Origin: Anaerolineae bacterium
GTDB lineage: Bacteria; Chloroflexota; Anaerolineae; Aggregatilineales; Phototrophicaceae
DNA length: 64,000 bases
Direction of reading: 5' to 3'
Assembly: GCA_020849765.1 (NCBI GenBank)
Contig: JADLAY010000024.1
Location: 62,001-126,000 of the forward strand
The notes beneath the pieces are model-generated. The model was not told the origin of the DNA and ran no database searches. It saw nothing but the letters and a program-made list of their open reading frames with translations. The position numbers and the translations under genes were made by a program. Each line of letters opens with the position of its first letter. Positions within the stretch are counted from its first letter, which is position 1. Shown piece by piece: positions 34,196 through 43,266 of the stretch.

Positions 34196-35866
34196 ATGAA
34201 ATTGACGAAGAACGACTACACTTTCAACAACACAAAGTTATGCCAAATAATGCCGAAGCAGATTGAGCTTAATCGGTTATTGATCAATCTATATATGTTG
34301 TTGAAGTACGATGGACGTCGTCCTGTCGCTCGAACAGGCCGTGTGCAGGTCGACCTAGAGTGGATTGTTGATCAGCTTGTCTCCAATCACTCGAGCACAC
34401 TTGAAGGGTTCGGTAACTACCGCGATGTTGTAGCAGATTGGATCTATAGCGATTTGCTAGATATTGCAAACCGGGGAAAACCTGACCAAGAGAAGGTTGC
34501 CGCTCCTTTGCCTCTACATCTAAATGCATACAAACTGAGGAATCCCAAGCAAGCCAATGATTACCGAGGCGCCGAACACATATATAGTATGTTGGAAGCA
34601 GGAGATAGGACCATTATCTCCAGATTGGCAGACTTTCTTGGGCAAGGAATGGAGGCGGATAAAGAAACCTACGATGGTGAGACAGCATTGGATTTGGACA
34701 CATTGACAATTGTCAGAATGGTGGACAACGAAAATCTACGCGAGCGCCCAAGTAGCCGTGGCGAAGCACCTGACCCTCCGCTTTGTATCGGAAATTCACG
34801 CTTGTTTTGTGATGACTTGAGGCGATTGTTGGCATATGAGAATGTAGTCCCAAGATCCGTTCTTATTGATTACATCAGAACTGCCGTTGGCTTCCATCTC
34901 GGACTGTATCTAATAAGGATGTTCCACCAAGTCAGTGGGTGGGTTGCCAAGAAAACGGCAAATCATGATTGCCTGAACTGCCCTGTTCAGCCGATTCACG
35001 CTTCAACGCCGTATCAAACATGTCCATTTGCTTTCCAGAATCGATCGCGCGACGAATTCTACATGCCCGAAATCATTGTTGATATGGGCGAGGACTACAC
35101 CAGCCACATGGCCAAACTGGCCAGAGAAAACTGTGGTAGACACTTCGCGGTAATCAGTCAGTATATCCGTTCCGTCTTCACTATTAACCAGGTGTTCAGG
35201 TTTTCTCAAAGCCAAACAGGTAGACGACAACTAAAATTCCAACCAGAAAGTGTTGCAGAGGTCTTGAATATTCTGAAAGACCCTCCCAGTGGGCTAGACT
35301 ACTTCTTTGACGAACGAATAACAAACATTGCTCCAATAGAAGATGATGACGAGGAAAAAACAGAAATTTTATCGGTCAGAGATATGGAGACCCTTACCCC
35401 TTTAGAGAAATTTGTTGAACTCGTCTCTTTGGAAAGGACAAAGTACTACAGAAAATATCTGACGCAACAACTTGACTCTTTGCTAATGAAAAATACAGAT
35501 ACGGGATTAATGCGTCAAGGCAAAGGGGCGGGGAATCAACGTCGGTGGCACATCGGCAGTAGGTTACTCGAAATGTTTGTTCAAATTGCAGTGTTGGACA
35601 CCAGGGCCACCGAGCACGGTCAGGAGCTATATTCTAGGCCGATACTGATAGATGAGTTTGTCGCCTGGCTGAAAGAACGATACGGAATAGTTGTTGTCCC
35701 AGATAGTGCGACCGCGACAATTAGGGATTATGAAGCCTTCAATTCAAATTATGGCAACCTGAAGAATCGTCTGCGAGAAATCGGTTTCTACATGGACCTA
35801 AGTGATGCATATAATGCACAGAAAATACGGCCTCGCTATGAAATTAGGTCGGGCGATAGAGAATAG
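34196..35866 (+). CDS. DptG-like protein (MAD7-like)
   Basis: A 556-aa protein lying 15 bases after the kinase fusion and 9 bases before the HerA-like gene. There is no enzymatic motif. A possible zinc site is formed by C259 and C262 (HDCLNCP) with C276. The C-terminal third is helical and charged. By position and size between a DptF-like and a DptH-like protein it corresponds to DptG/DndG, the least understood subunit of DndFGH-type restriction; sequence resemblance is weak by eye, so the call depends mostly on context. Confidence 0.55.
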   Translation: MKLTKNDYTFNNTKLCQIMPKQIELNRLLINLYMLLKYDGRRPVARTGRVQVDLEWIVDQLVSNHSSTLEGFGNYRDVVADWIYSDLLDIANRGKPDQEKVAAPLPLHLNAYKLRNPKQANDYRGAEHIYSMLEAGDRTIISRLADFLGQGMEADKETYDGETALDLDTLTIVRMVDNENLRERPSSRGEAPDPPLCIGNSRLFCDDLRRLLAYENVVPRSVLIDYIRTAVGFHLGLYLIRMFHQVSGWVAKKTANHDCLNCPVQPIHASTPYQTCPFAFQNRSRDEFYMPEIIVDMGEDYTSHMAKLARENCGRHFAVISQYIRSVFTINQVFRFSQSQTGRRQLKFQPESVAEVLNILKDPPSGLDYFFDERITNIAPIEDDDEEKTEILSVRDMETLTPLEKFVELVSLERTKYYRKYLTQQLDSLLMKNTDTGLMRQGKGAGNQRRWHIGSRLLEMFVQIAVLDTRATEHGQELYSRPILIDEFVAWLKERYGIVVVPDSATATIRDYEAFNSNYGNLKNRLREIGFYMDLSDAYNAQKIRPRYEIRSGDRE

Positions 35867-35875
35867 GGCAGAGGT

Positions 35876-38800
35876 ATGCTTCTACAGACTATTCGTGATG
35901 ACGAGTTTTATGATGCCTTGGCTGATCAGGTGGGAAAGGTCGTATCGCGAACACTGAAGGCGAGCAAGCCCGGCCACTGCCTGAGAATAAGTACCTTACC
36001 CGTACAGATCATGCGTTCATTGTGCGAGCACTTCCACAATGAGGGCTTCGACTCCCATGTGGTGTTCCTCTCGGGGCATCGTCAGGAGGGTACCCAACCG
36101 TGGGAAGTCTCTCCAACGAAACTGATCGAACTAAGGAATGCAGAAAATAAGCCACTCCTTGCTTTTATTCCGCCTGGAGTAAAAGCCGCGGCTGAAGATT
36201 CTTTTGATGTAAGTACTTTCAGAGAACTGGATCTCAGTTCAATACCTTCACAGACATGCGATATCTTGAGAAGCCAGCTTCCAGAAGATATCCAAAGTCT
36301 GACGGACGAAGTTATTAACTATCTTCGGGATACGATCAAGAATATCTCTCACGACGATATCGTGAAATATTACTTAACAATCGCAAAGAATAACTCTACA
36401 CTCGAGGCGGCGGGGGGGGCAATCTATCAGCTTGGTTTGGTGCCCGATGTCAGCCTACTGGATGTTCGCGATCGTGTACGGCAAAAACTGGATAGAAATT
36501 ATGCTTGTATTGAAATACTCACTGACTCGACTGCGCCTCTGATGGCACGAATCCATAGTCTTAAACTTGAAAATAACACAATACAAGCATCGTTGTATGC
36601 ATTCTTGAATAGCAGAATTCTCGGCGACAGCAGCGACTGGGCGATGCTTATTGCGGCAAATTCTGAATTCGTGCATTTGTCTTTTGACAAATGGCGTTTC
36701 CTCGGGGAAGGCATTAAGGAAAAATCACTACTGTACGTTCACGATCTCGCTTTGCCGGCGAGGAATTCTGACGAACCTTCAGGTCCAGAGAATCCACTTT
36801 ACCTGGATGTCAATCATAGTAACTCAATTAGCATAAGGTGGGAAACTGATCCAAAGCCAGCAACGATCAATCAGCTAAGTCACTTCCGAATCGAACTGAT
36901 AAACACGGATGAGGTAATTGTTTGGGAAAGCAGTAATGTTAAGAATACTAATAGTGCCCGTGCGTATCGAACTAAGACCGTAAACCTCAGAGATTTTCGA
37001 GACTTGGTAGAAGATGATATCTACTTCTTTAGAGTGCGGGCATATAACGAGGTTGGCGAGATAATCAATGCAGAGGATCCTGAATCGACGCCAGAAGTCC
37101 TGCGGAACCAGAATAACCCTAATGGCAAGCGAATAAATGAAAGTGAAGATATTTGGTTCTGGGTGGATGATGATGCTCCACCACCAATCGAACCTCAGAA
37201 GAACATTGGCGTTTCATCGTTGCTGGAGGCAAAACTCTGGGCACAGTTCAATATGCTAGATCGAGGTGAAGATCCAATCACCCGGCCGCTAAAACCACAG
37301 TCAGAGAAGAGTGGGTGGGCTTCGACGAGTCTAAAGAGAGCGGATGCTAATTACAATGTTGTATACGATGCTCAGACTAGATATACGATAACAGTGAACA
37401 ACCTGTTGCGCAGAGTTGAACAGAATATTCTGCGTAACCCCGATGATTTGGGTAGACTGAGACTAGATTTTCGAAATGAACAAACGAAGTACGATAACGT
37501 CAGTATAGGCAAACGGAGCTTTCAAACGGATATGCTCTCAAAGGAGTTCTTGAGGGCAAGAACTGAACTGTTCACCGCAATTAGAGGCGAAAGGCACGAC
37601 GAAATTGTCGCCACCAGAGATCTCTTGGAATTTGAGGAAATCATTGTCAATTATGCAAAAACCTATCTAGAGTGGTTGAAATCATCAACTAGATCCTTTC
37701 AGTACGCAAAGGAGAAATCTCCGACGTACTTGGACGTGGACACGATCGAAGTTCTGCTTCCAAACCAGGAACGAGCCTATCTACTAGCTCCAACACACCC
37801 CCTTCGCCTCTTGTGGCATTTGCAGCACTGCTGTATAGCGCGCGCTTGGTTGCAAGAGTCACAAAATGAAGATTCCCCTCGCGATTTCATGCGAGAGTCC
37901 GCAAGGAAGTACTTGCTGCATCGTTGCATTCCTGTGAATCTGCCACCAATCATCCGTCTTTCTCATTTGAACACTAACAATGCTTTGTCCCACTTTTACC
38001 TCGAACAAGGCCTCTTCTCAAAGCACTGGCCTTTGTATCTAAGTGAACATACTGATGACAAACAGTCACTACGTTCGATAGTGAGTAAGCTGTTTGGCAT
38101 GAAATTATCTGCAATAGAGGGCAATTTGATAGAGGTAGACTATCAGATTGTTCTGCAGAAGATGCTCCGCTACTTGGTACTTCATCCGTATACACCCACC
38201 CTGAAGATAAATGTCTTTAATCCTGCTGAAGGTAATCTAGTTGTAAAAGCAATTCTGGGAATTGAAAAGGAACGGTCAAAAGCCAGAAAGCCGTCATTGC
38301 GATATGAGGTTCATCTGTTCACACGAAGCGCAGAACTAGACGAGACTGGTATATCGTTCCAGGAACTTATCGATCCAGAACGTCAAGTAAGTTCTGAAGC
38401 CGATGCATTTACTATTCCAAGCCAGAATCATCTCTTTCCAAAGTTGCGTCTCAGCAAGAATTCAGTTCATGATTTTATGAACAATCCGGAAGATTACGAG
38501 GCGCACATCAGCATTCTAGGAGACGCATTTCCCATAGAAGTAAATCCAGAGCCAGTGTTTAAAGGTCGATCGAGTTACAATTACGGACTGATTCAGCAAC
38601 AATACATGCATTTCGCGGGCGAGGGTTCATATTTTGCTTGGAAGCGACAATTAATCCCATGGAAGGCAACGACACATACTGAAAAGAACCTAATATCACA
38701 ACTGATTGGCGACATCCTCAATTACTTGAGCACTTTGCAATCATCGGTGGCAATTGGAGCACTGGCAAACGGTCTGATCCCTACGCTGAAGCTTGATCTG

Positions 38801-41266
38801 CCACTTCGGGAAAAGAACTTACTTTTCCAAGTGCACGCCTATTCAGACTGGGTTTTCATTTTGGACAAGCACTTAGGGCTAGAGTACTTCGATAGCGCTG
38901 TGAAAAACGATCGCCCTATGTACTTACTAGATTTCGTGCCAGACTTCTCCGGGATTGATTCTGAACATCTTATGTTGACAACCCGGGCCGTTGAGGAACT
39001 GTCGCGTATCATTCGTCCTGTGTTAGATTCTATGGATATATATCTTGAAGATGGGATCGAAGTGTTCTTTTTGGAACTTCTTAGGTCGCTCAGTGGGAAA
39101 CTAGCTTTCAAACTGTTGTCTTCACCGAACCAGATAAATGAAGCGCTGGGACTAGCGTTCGCCCGCTTGTTTCTCGAACAGTACCGCATACTCGACAATG
39201 CGATAGTAATTCCTCTGGACGCACACATGGACCTGTTTTCAGAAGTGAGTCAAGAAAGCCTCCATGATGACACAAGTCTAAGCAGAAGCGATATGTTAGT
39301 CGTTGGATGTGACCCTACCAATCGTACATTGGGCTTTCATGTTGTAGAAGTGAAGTGGCGCAGTGCAATTGGCGACTCATTTTGGTATTTGGACACCAAG
39401 CGGAGAGTTGACGCGCAAATCAGCAATAGTCTTTCCGTGTTGCAAACGCACTTTGAGATTGACAATTACGTTCATGATCGTGTGGATCGACAATTGAAGA
39501 ATAAGCAGTTGATCTCCCTCCTGGAATTCTACCTTGATCGATCCTATCGGTACGGTTTGATTAGCGAAGATAGCCTTGAGGTGTTCCGGGACTACATACA
39601 TGGTCTAGATGATGGATACAGACTGATTTGTTCAGGCTCAGGGCTGATCTTTGATCTGTCGTTTGAAGGTGTCGCATCAGATTATGAGCATTCGGGATTA
39701 TTTTTCCATCGTGTGGGCCGCGATTATCTCTACAAGCTATTACAGAATGGGTGGTTGCGCTATAGAGCCAATCAGCGTTCAGATGAGGAATTCGCCTCAT
39801 TAGAGGAGGCTCTAGCCCACGAAGAGTCGGTTGCTCGAGTTCTTGAAGATACAACCATGCGAGATGATCCGAATTATGAAACGATTCGCGAAGTCTTTCC
39901 CAAGAGCTTCACAATTTCAACATCGGACAGTTATGACAGTGATCGGTCCTTCACAAACCGCGTAGAATTGCCACCGGCAACCGATTCTGACAACGCAGTT
40001 CTCTACTCGACCAATGCGCACCCGAGCGCTGATCCGAATTATCCGAGCATCGAAACAGAAACTCAACTGAAAAGTCCGAAGTATGACGTTCTCCTAGGAA
40101 TCGATAGGCCTGAATCACCTCAATTTGGCATATTGGGAAAGGCTTCTGGCAGTATCGTTGCCCTTGACCTAAATGAAACTAGCACTATCAGTCTATTTGG
40201 TGTACAGGGTGGTGGAAAGTCATATACTCTCGGATCTATTGTCGAGATGGCCTCCCAACCGATAGATGCTATCAACCGATTGCCTGCTCCATTGGCTTCA
40301 GTCATATTTCACTTCCAGGAGAATCAAGACTATTCTCCAGAATTTGTGTCGATGAACACACCAAATGATGATGAGAAGCAACTTGAAACTTTGCAAGCTG
40401 TATATGGTGCCCAACCTCAGGCGTTGGCGGATGTCCTGCTACTGACATCTCGTGACAAGCTAGAAAAGCGTCAATTGGAGTTTCCCTCAATTGAAGTGGC
40501 GCCCATCTTGTTCAGTTCCAAAGAGCTAACAATTAAGGACTGGCGTTTCTTAATGGGGACATTCGGCAATCAGATGTATATGAAGCAGATCAATGTAATA
40601 ATGAGGACTCTCCGAGAAAGCATTACGCTGACATCTCTTCGAAACGAGATTGAGGCCTCTGAATTGAGTGAAAATCAGAAAAGTATCGCAAGAATTCGCC
40701 TTAACTTTGCTTCTCAATTCATTGATGACAATTACAGTCTGGCAGATCTACTTCATCCTGGACGACTAATCATAGTGGATCTACGTGACGAATTCATTGA
40801 CAAAGATGAGGCACTTGGCCTGTTTGTAGTAATGCTCAACATCTTTGCCAACGCTGGAATGCACCAGGAATTCAACAGGCTCATAGTTTTCGACGAGGCT
40901 CACAAGTACATGAGCAATCGGGACTTAACTACACACATAGTCGAAGTGATGCGCCAGATGCGCCATCAAGGAGTCTCACTACTTATCGCATCTCAAGATC
41001 CCCCTTCTTTACCGTCAGAAATCATTGAACTGTCGTCAGTTGTAATAATACACAGGTTTAATTCCCCTCAATGGTTACGTCATTTGCAGAGGTCGATCGC
41101 GGCCATATCGCAGTTGACTTCATCGCAATTGGCTAGCCTAAGACCCGGTGAAGCGTATGTGTGGTCAAGCAAGTCGTCAGACAAAATCTTTGCTCAGAAG
41201 GCAATTAAGGTGCAACTCCGTCCAAGAGTCACGAAGCATGGTGGTGGCACAAAAACGGCAAACTAG
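35876..41266 (+). CDS. DptH/HerA-like ATPase with embedded nuclease motif (MAD8-like)
   Basis: A 1796-aa protein. The region around residues 305-400 has a fibronectin type III-like pattern (SISIRWETDP to YFFRVRAYNEVGE). A PD-(D/E)xK-like motif is seen at Asp1139...Glu1158-Val-Lys1160 (DMLVVGCD, FHVVEVKWR). The last 400 residues are a HerA/FtsK-type motor with Walker A GVQGGGKS (Lys1448), Walker B LIVFDEAH (Asp1673-Glu1674) and LLIASQDPPSLP as sensor region. DptH/DndH proteins combine such a motor with DNA cleavage in phosphorothioation-dependent restriction. No dnd modification genes are present here; the methylase upstream may replace them. Confidence 0.8.
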   Translation: MLLQTIRDDEFYDALADQVGKVVSRTLKASKPGHCLRISTLPVQIMRSLCEHFHNEGFDSHVVFLSGHRQEGTQPWEVSPTKLIELRNAENKPLLAFIPPGVKAAAEDSFDVSTFRELDLSSIPSQTCDILRSQLPEDIQSLTDEVINYLRDTIKNISHDDIVKYYLTIAKNNSTLEAAGGAIYQLGLVPDVSLLDVRDRVRQKLDRNYACIEILTDSTAPLMARIHSLKLENNTIQASLYAFLNSRILGDSSDWAMLIAANSEFVHLSFDKWRFLGEGIKEKSLLYVHDLALPARNSDEPSGPENPLYLDVNHSNSISIRWETDPKPATINQLSHFRIELINTDEVIVWESSNVKNTNSARAYRTKTVNLRDFRDLVEDDIYFFRVRAYNEVGEIINAEDPESTPEVLRNQNNPNGKRINESEDIWFWVDDDAPPPIEPQKNIGVSSLLEAKLWAQFNMLDRGEDPITRPLKPQSEKSGWASTSLKRADANYNVVYDAQTRYTITVNNLLRRVEQNILRNPDDLGRLRLDFRNEQTKYDNVSIGKRSFQTDMLSKEFLRARTELFTAIRGERHDEIVATRDLLEFEEIIVNYAKTYLEWLKSSTRSFQYAKEKSPTYLDVDTIEVLLPNQERAYLLAPTHPLRLLWHLQHCCIARAWLQESQNEDSPRDFMRESARKYLLHRCIPVNLPPIIRLSHLNTNNALSHFYLEQGLFSKHWPLYLSEHTDDKQSLRSIVSKLFGMKLSAIEGNLIEVDYQIVLQKMLRYLVLHPYTPTLKINVFNPAEGNLVVKAILGIEKERSKARKPSLRYEVHLFTRSAELDETGISFQELIDPERQVSSEADAFTIPSQNHLFPKLRLSKNSVHDFMNNPEDYEAHISILGDAFPIEVNPEPVFKGRSSYNYGLIQQQYMHFAGEGSYFAWKRQLIPWKATTHTEKNLISQLIGDILNYLSTLQSSVAIGALANGLIPTLKLDLPLREKNLLFQVHAYSDWVFILDKHLGLEYFDSAVKNDRPMYLLDFVPDFSGIDSEHLMLTTRAVEELSRIIRPVLDSMDIYLEDGIEVFFLELLRSLSGKLAFKLLSSPNQINEALGLAFARLFLEQYRILDNAIVIPLDAHMDLFSEVSQESLHDDTSLSRSDMLVVGCDPTNRTLGFHVVEVKWRSAIGDSFWYLDTKRRVDAQISNSLSVLQTHFEIDNYVHDRVDRQLKNKQLISLLEFYLDRSYRYGLISEDSLEVFRDYIHGLDDGYRLICSGSGLIFDLSFEGVASDYEHSGLFFHRVGRDYLYKLLQNGWLRYRANQRSDEEFASLEEALAHEESVARVLEDTTMRDDPNYETIREVFPKSFTISTSDSYDSDRSFTNRVELPPATDSDNAVLYSTNAHPSADPNYPSIETETQLKSPKYDVLLGIDRPESPQFGILGKASGSIVALDLNETSTISLFGVQGGGKSYTLGSIVEMASQPIDAINRLPAPLASVIFHFQENQDYSPEFVSMNTPNDDEKQLETLQAVYGAQPQALADVLLLTSRDKLEKRQLEFPSIEVAPILFSSKELTIKDWRFLMGTFGNQMYMKQINVIMRTLRESITLTSLRNEIEASELSENQKSIARIRLNFASQFIDDNYSLADLLHPGRLIIVDLRDEFIDKDEALGLFVVMLNIFANAGMHQEFNRLIVFDEAHKYMSNRDLTTHIVEVMRQMRHQGVSLLIASQDPPSLPSEIIELSSVVIIHRFNSPQWLRHLQRSIAAISQLTSSQLASLRPGEAYVWSSKSSDKIFAQKAIKVQLRPRVTKHGGGTKTAN

Positions 41267-41377
41267 ATATAGACGGCTCGTCCACATGCAGGACATGGTT
41301 CCCCATGTTTCCTACGGCGATCAGCATGAGCTGCACGATCTCTAGAATACTAAGTGGCAAATTCCTGAATTTGAAAA

Positions 41378-41994
41378 TCAATGCGCGTTGTTGGTGCAAT
41401 AATCGCGTGATGTTAGCTCAGTCGATAATTGGCAACTGTGATACATCATACCCTGTAGCGCGACAGTCTCAGCGTTGGGCGTGAGGATGCGGATATTGTG
41501 GTCTCTGGAGGGTAGGCCAACTTCACGCAACATCCTGAAGAGTATCTGTCGCACTTTGAGTCTAGTGGAGTCAGGAGTTTCATCAAGTTCTTCGTGGATG
41601 ATACGCTTGGAACCATAGAAGGCATCGAAATCTGCTTGTTTCACTGATTGATCAGGTTGCGTTGATTTTCCCAGAGAACTTCAATCGTGAAATCACGTAT
41701 GAATCTATATCGCCTGCAATTGGCAACCCAGAGCATTATTGATTTCTCTGATTCGGGGCATTCTGCCAGGTAGTTTATTTCAGCATCAGACAAATGTCGC
41801 AGGCGAGACGATAGCTCCTGAAAGAGCTTCTTGGAAGATGTTGTCGTGCGCTGCTGAAGGATGTTGCGCTCAATGACATCAGATCGAACCAATCTCCAAT
41901 CCTTATACCGGATGTATAGAATGGCAAGCTTCAAAGATTCCTGCTGCCGTATGCTACTGGTCGTAAAGGAAAGACTGTAACGTTCATCCACCAT
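41378..41994 (-). pseudogene. BrxA (DUF1819)-like gene split into two frames
   Basis: An N-terminal frame (ATG 41994 to stop 41641, 117 aa) reads MVDERYSLSFTTSSIRQQES and ends VLWENQRNLINQ. A second frame (GTG 41644 to 41378, 88 aa) reads MKQADFDAFYGSKRIIHEEL and continues with STRLKVRQILFRMLREVGL. Together they make about 205 aa, the normal size and motif order of BrxA of BREX systems, a small DNA-binding protein. The frames overlap by four bases (GTGA). Either a frameshift has broken the gene, or the two halves are made by translational coupling. It lies opposite to and just after the DptH-like gene. The rest of BREX is absent. Confidence 0.6.
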
Positions 41995-42066
41995 CGATTG
42001 CCTCAACCTACACAAGTTAACGTACGCATGCCGCTTGTTCAGTAATGGAACCACGCGCTTTGATAA

Positions 42067-42207
42067 TCACCACACATCGTCAAGCGTGTTCGCCGCCAAG
42101 AGACGTTCCAGGGTCGTATAACGGATGTTTTGAAGTGCCTTGACCCTGCTATTGGGCACAAGCCTGATTGGGCCGATTTCTGCCGCAGGCTCCGAGAAAT
42201 TGACCAC
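42067..42207 (-). other. Possible small gene or lost C-terminal extension after the ImmA-like protease
   Basis: In the same frame as the protease, directly after its TAG stop, the complement stays open to 42069 and reads VNFSEPAAEIGPIRLVPNSR, then VKALQNIRYTTLERLLAANTLDDVW, which has natural-protein composition. A GTG at 42207 could start it. It may be a separate small protein or the C-terminus of a longer ancestral gene interrupted by TAG. Confidence 0.3.
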
Positions 42208-42246
42208 GAACTTGCCCGTATCACCCCAGGGTTCGGATGGCCCACG

Positions 42247-42792
42247 CTATTCGTCTATATGGTTGGGAAGTCTTACCCCTGTCATGTTGCTTCGAAAGCG
42301 AACCATTTGCACGCTTGCACCGAAGTGCTGCGCGATAGACACTGTGCCAAGTCCTTTCTTGACACACCATTGCAGTCCAAGCCGTGGGATTTGCAGACAG
42401 CTACCCAGATAGGTAGCCTCGTCTTCATAACGTGGATCACGTTTAGGCAACCCTGTTGATGGATCAAAGCCGACCATAGGGTGGTCAAGTAAAACGTGGC
42501 CGATTTCATGCATCAAATCTGACTGATGACGCGCGGGAGAATGAGTTGGATGGTAAACGATGAGTAACGGAACTACACGCACTATACCGGCTGACCAGTC
42601 TTCACTTCTTAGTAGGTGCTCTACAGCTTCGGGGGAGGCGGTCAGCAGTCTGTCTGGGGTAACAGCTTCACCACCTAACTCATGAAGAAGCAGTTCCGCA
42701 GTCATTGGATCGTGGACGCGTAGCCGTAAACGATAACGCCAATCAACCGCTATTGCCTCACACCGTTTCCTGAATGCTGCTTCGAGCTTCAT
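42247..42792 (-). CDS. ImmA/IrrE-type zinc metalloprotease-like protein
   Basis: A 181-aa protein with the zinc motif HEIGHVLLDH (HExxH) and a downstream acidic ligand in DEATYLGSCLQIPR, the signature of the ImmA/IrrE family. These enzymes cleave a partner XRE-type repressor to switch on a mobile element or stress response. Its ATG overlaps the stop of the XRE gene by four bases, so they are translationally coupled, as in repressor-protease or toxin-antitoxin pairs. They sit between the two defence operons and point away from the pPIWI-RE operon. Confidence 0.82.
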   Translation of the reverse strand: MKLEAAFRKRCEAIAVDWRYRLRLRVHDPMTAELLLHELGGEAVTPDRLLTASPEAVEHLLRSEDWSAGIVRVVPLLIVYHPTHSPARHQSDLMHEIGHVLLDHPMVGFDPSTGLPKRDPRYEDEATYLGSCLQIPRLGLQWCVKKGLGTVSIAQHFGASVQMVRFRSNMTGVRLPNHIDE

Positions 42793-43178
42793 ACTGTGCC
42801 TGGTTTGGCAGTCTGCTCCAAAACCTGCTCATAAGCGGCACGAATGATTTCAGCGAAAGCCGTTGCGGTTTCGAGACTCATGTTCTTCGCTGCGCGTAGT
42901 TGAGTTGTTAGAGGATCGGTGGTGTCTTCATCGTTAATGATAAAGTACTCACCTGGATGGTCGCCCAACCAATGACATAGGACACCGAAATTATGATAAT
43001 CAGGCAGCAACTTGGCATTCTCCACTCGTGATAGCACTGCTATTCCGATGTCGAGTTCTGCCGAAATCTCTCTGAGGCTTCGTTTGCCGCGCTTTTCCCT
43101 GACGCGTTTACCTAATAGCTCCAGATTTAATCTAAATCCAGGCGGTGCCGTCACAGCGTAAACTCCTCTTTGTTCCAC
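42789..43178 (-). CDS. XRE-family transcriptional regulator
   Basis: A 129-aa protein with a Cro/C1-type HTH at about residues 22-75 (LELLGKRVREKRGKRSLREI, SAELDIGIAVLSRVENAKLL, PDYHNFGVLCHWL). The C-terminal helices (TTQLRAAKNMSLETATAFAEIIRAAYEQ) may be the oligomerisation part or the site cut by the coupled ImmA-like protease. It is divergent from the pPIWI-RE operon across about 90 bases, so it is well placed to repress that operon and itself. Confidence 0.82.
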   Translation of the reverse strand: MEQRGVYAVTAPPGFRLNLELLGKRVREKRGKRSLREISAELDIGIAVLSRVENAKLLPDYHNFGVLCHWLGDHPGEYFIINDEDTTDPLTTQLRAAKNMSLETATAFAEIIRAAYEQVLEQTAKPGTV

Positions 43179-43266
43179 CTATGGAACACCAGCTACAAAA
43201 TCATTCCATTTCTCTCAGTTTGAGTATATCGTAAGTCTATGCGCGTTTTTGAGGAAGGAACCTTGA
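43179..43266. promoter_or_regulatory. Divergent promoter region between XRE regulator and pPIWI-RE operon
   Basis: An 88-base AT-rich spacer. It ends in GAGGAAGG (43251-43258), the ribosome-binding site for the TTG start at 43267. Near 43181-43204 the bases TGGAACA...TCATTCCA suggest a dyad that could bind the XRE protein; this is tentative. Confidence 0.4.

Noticed and set aside
41148..41345. Small plus-strand gene after the HerA-like protein
   Set aside because: Overlaps the end of the large gene in another frame; no start signal or recognised motif.
26414..41994. A full BREX or Pgl system
   Set aside because: NERD-kinase and split BrxA recall it, but PglZ, BrxC/PglY and BrxL are absent.
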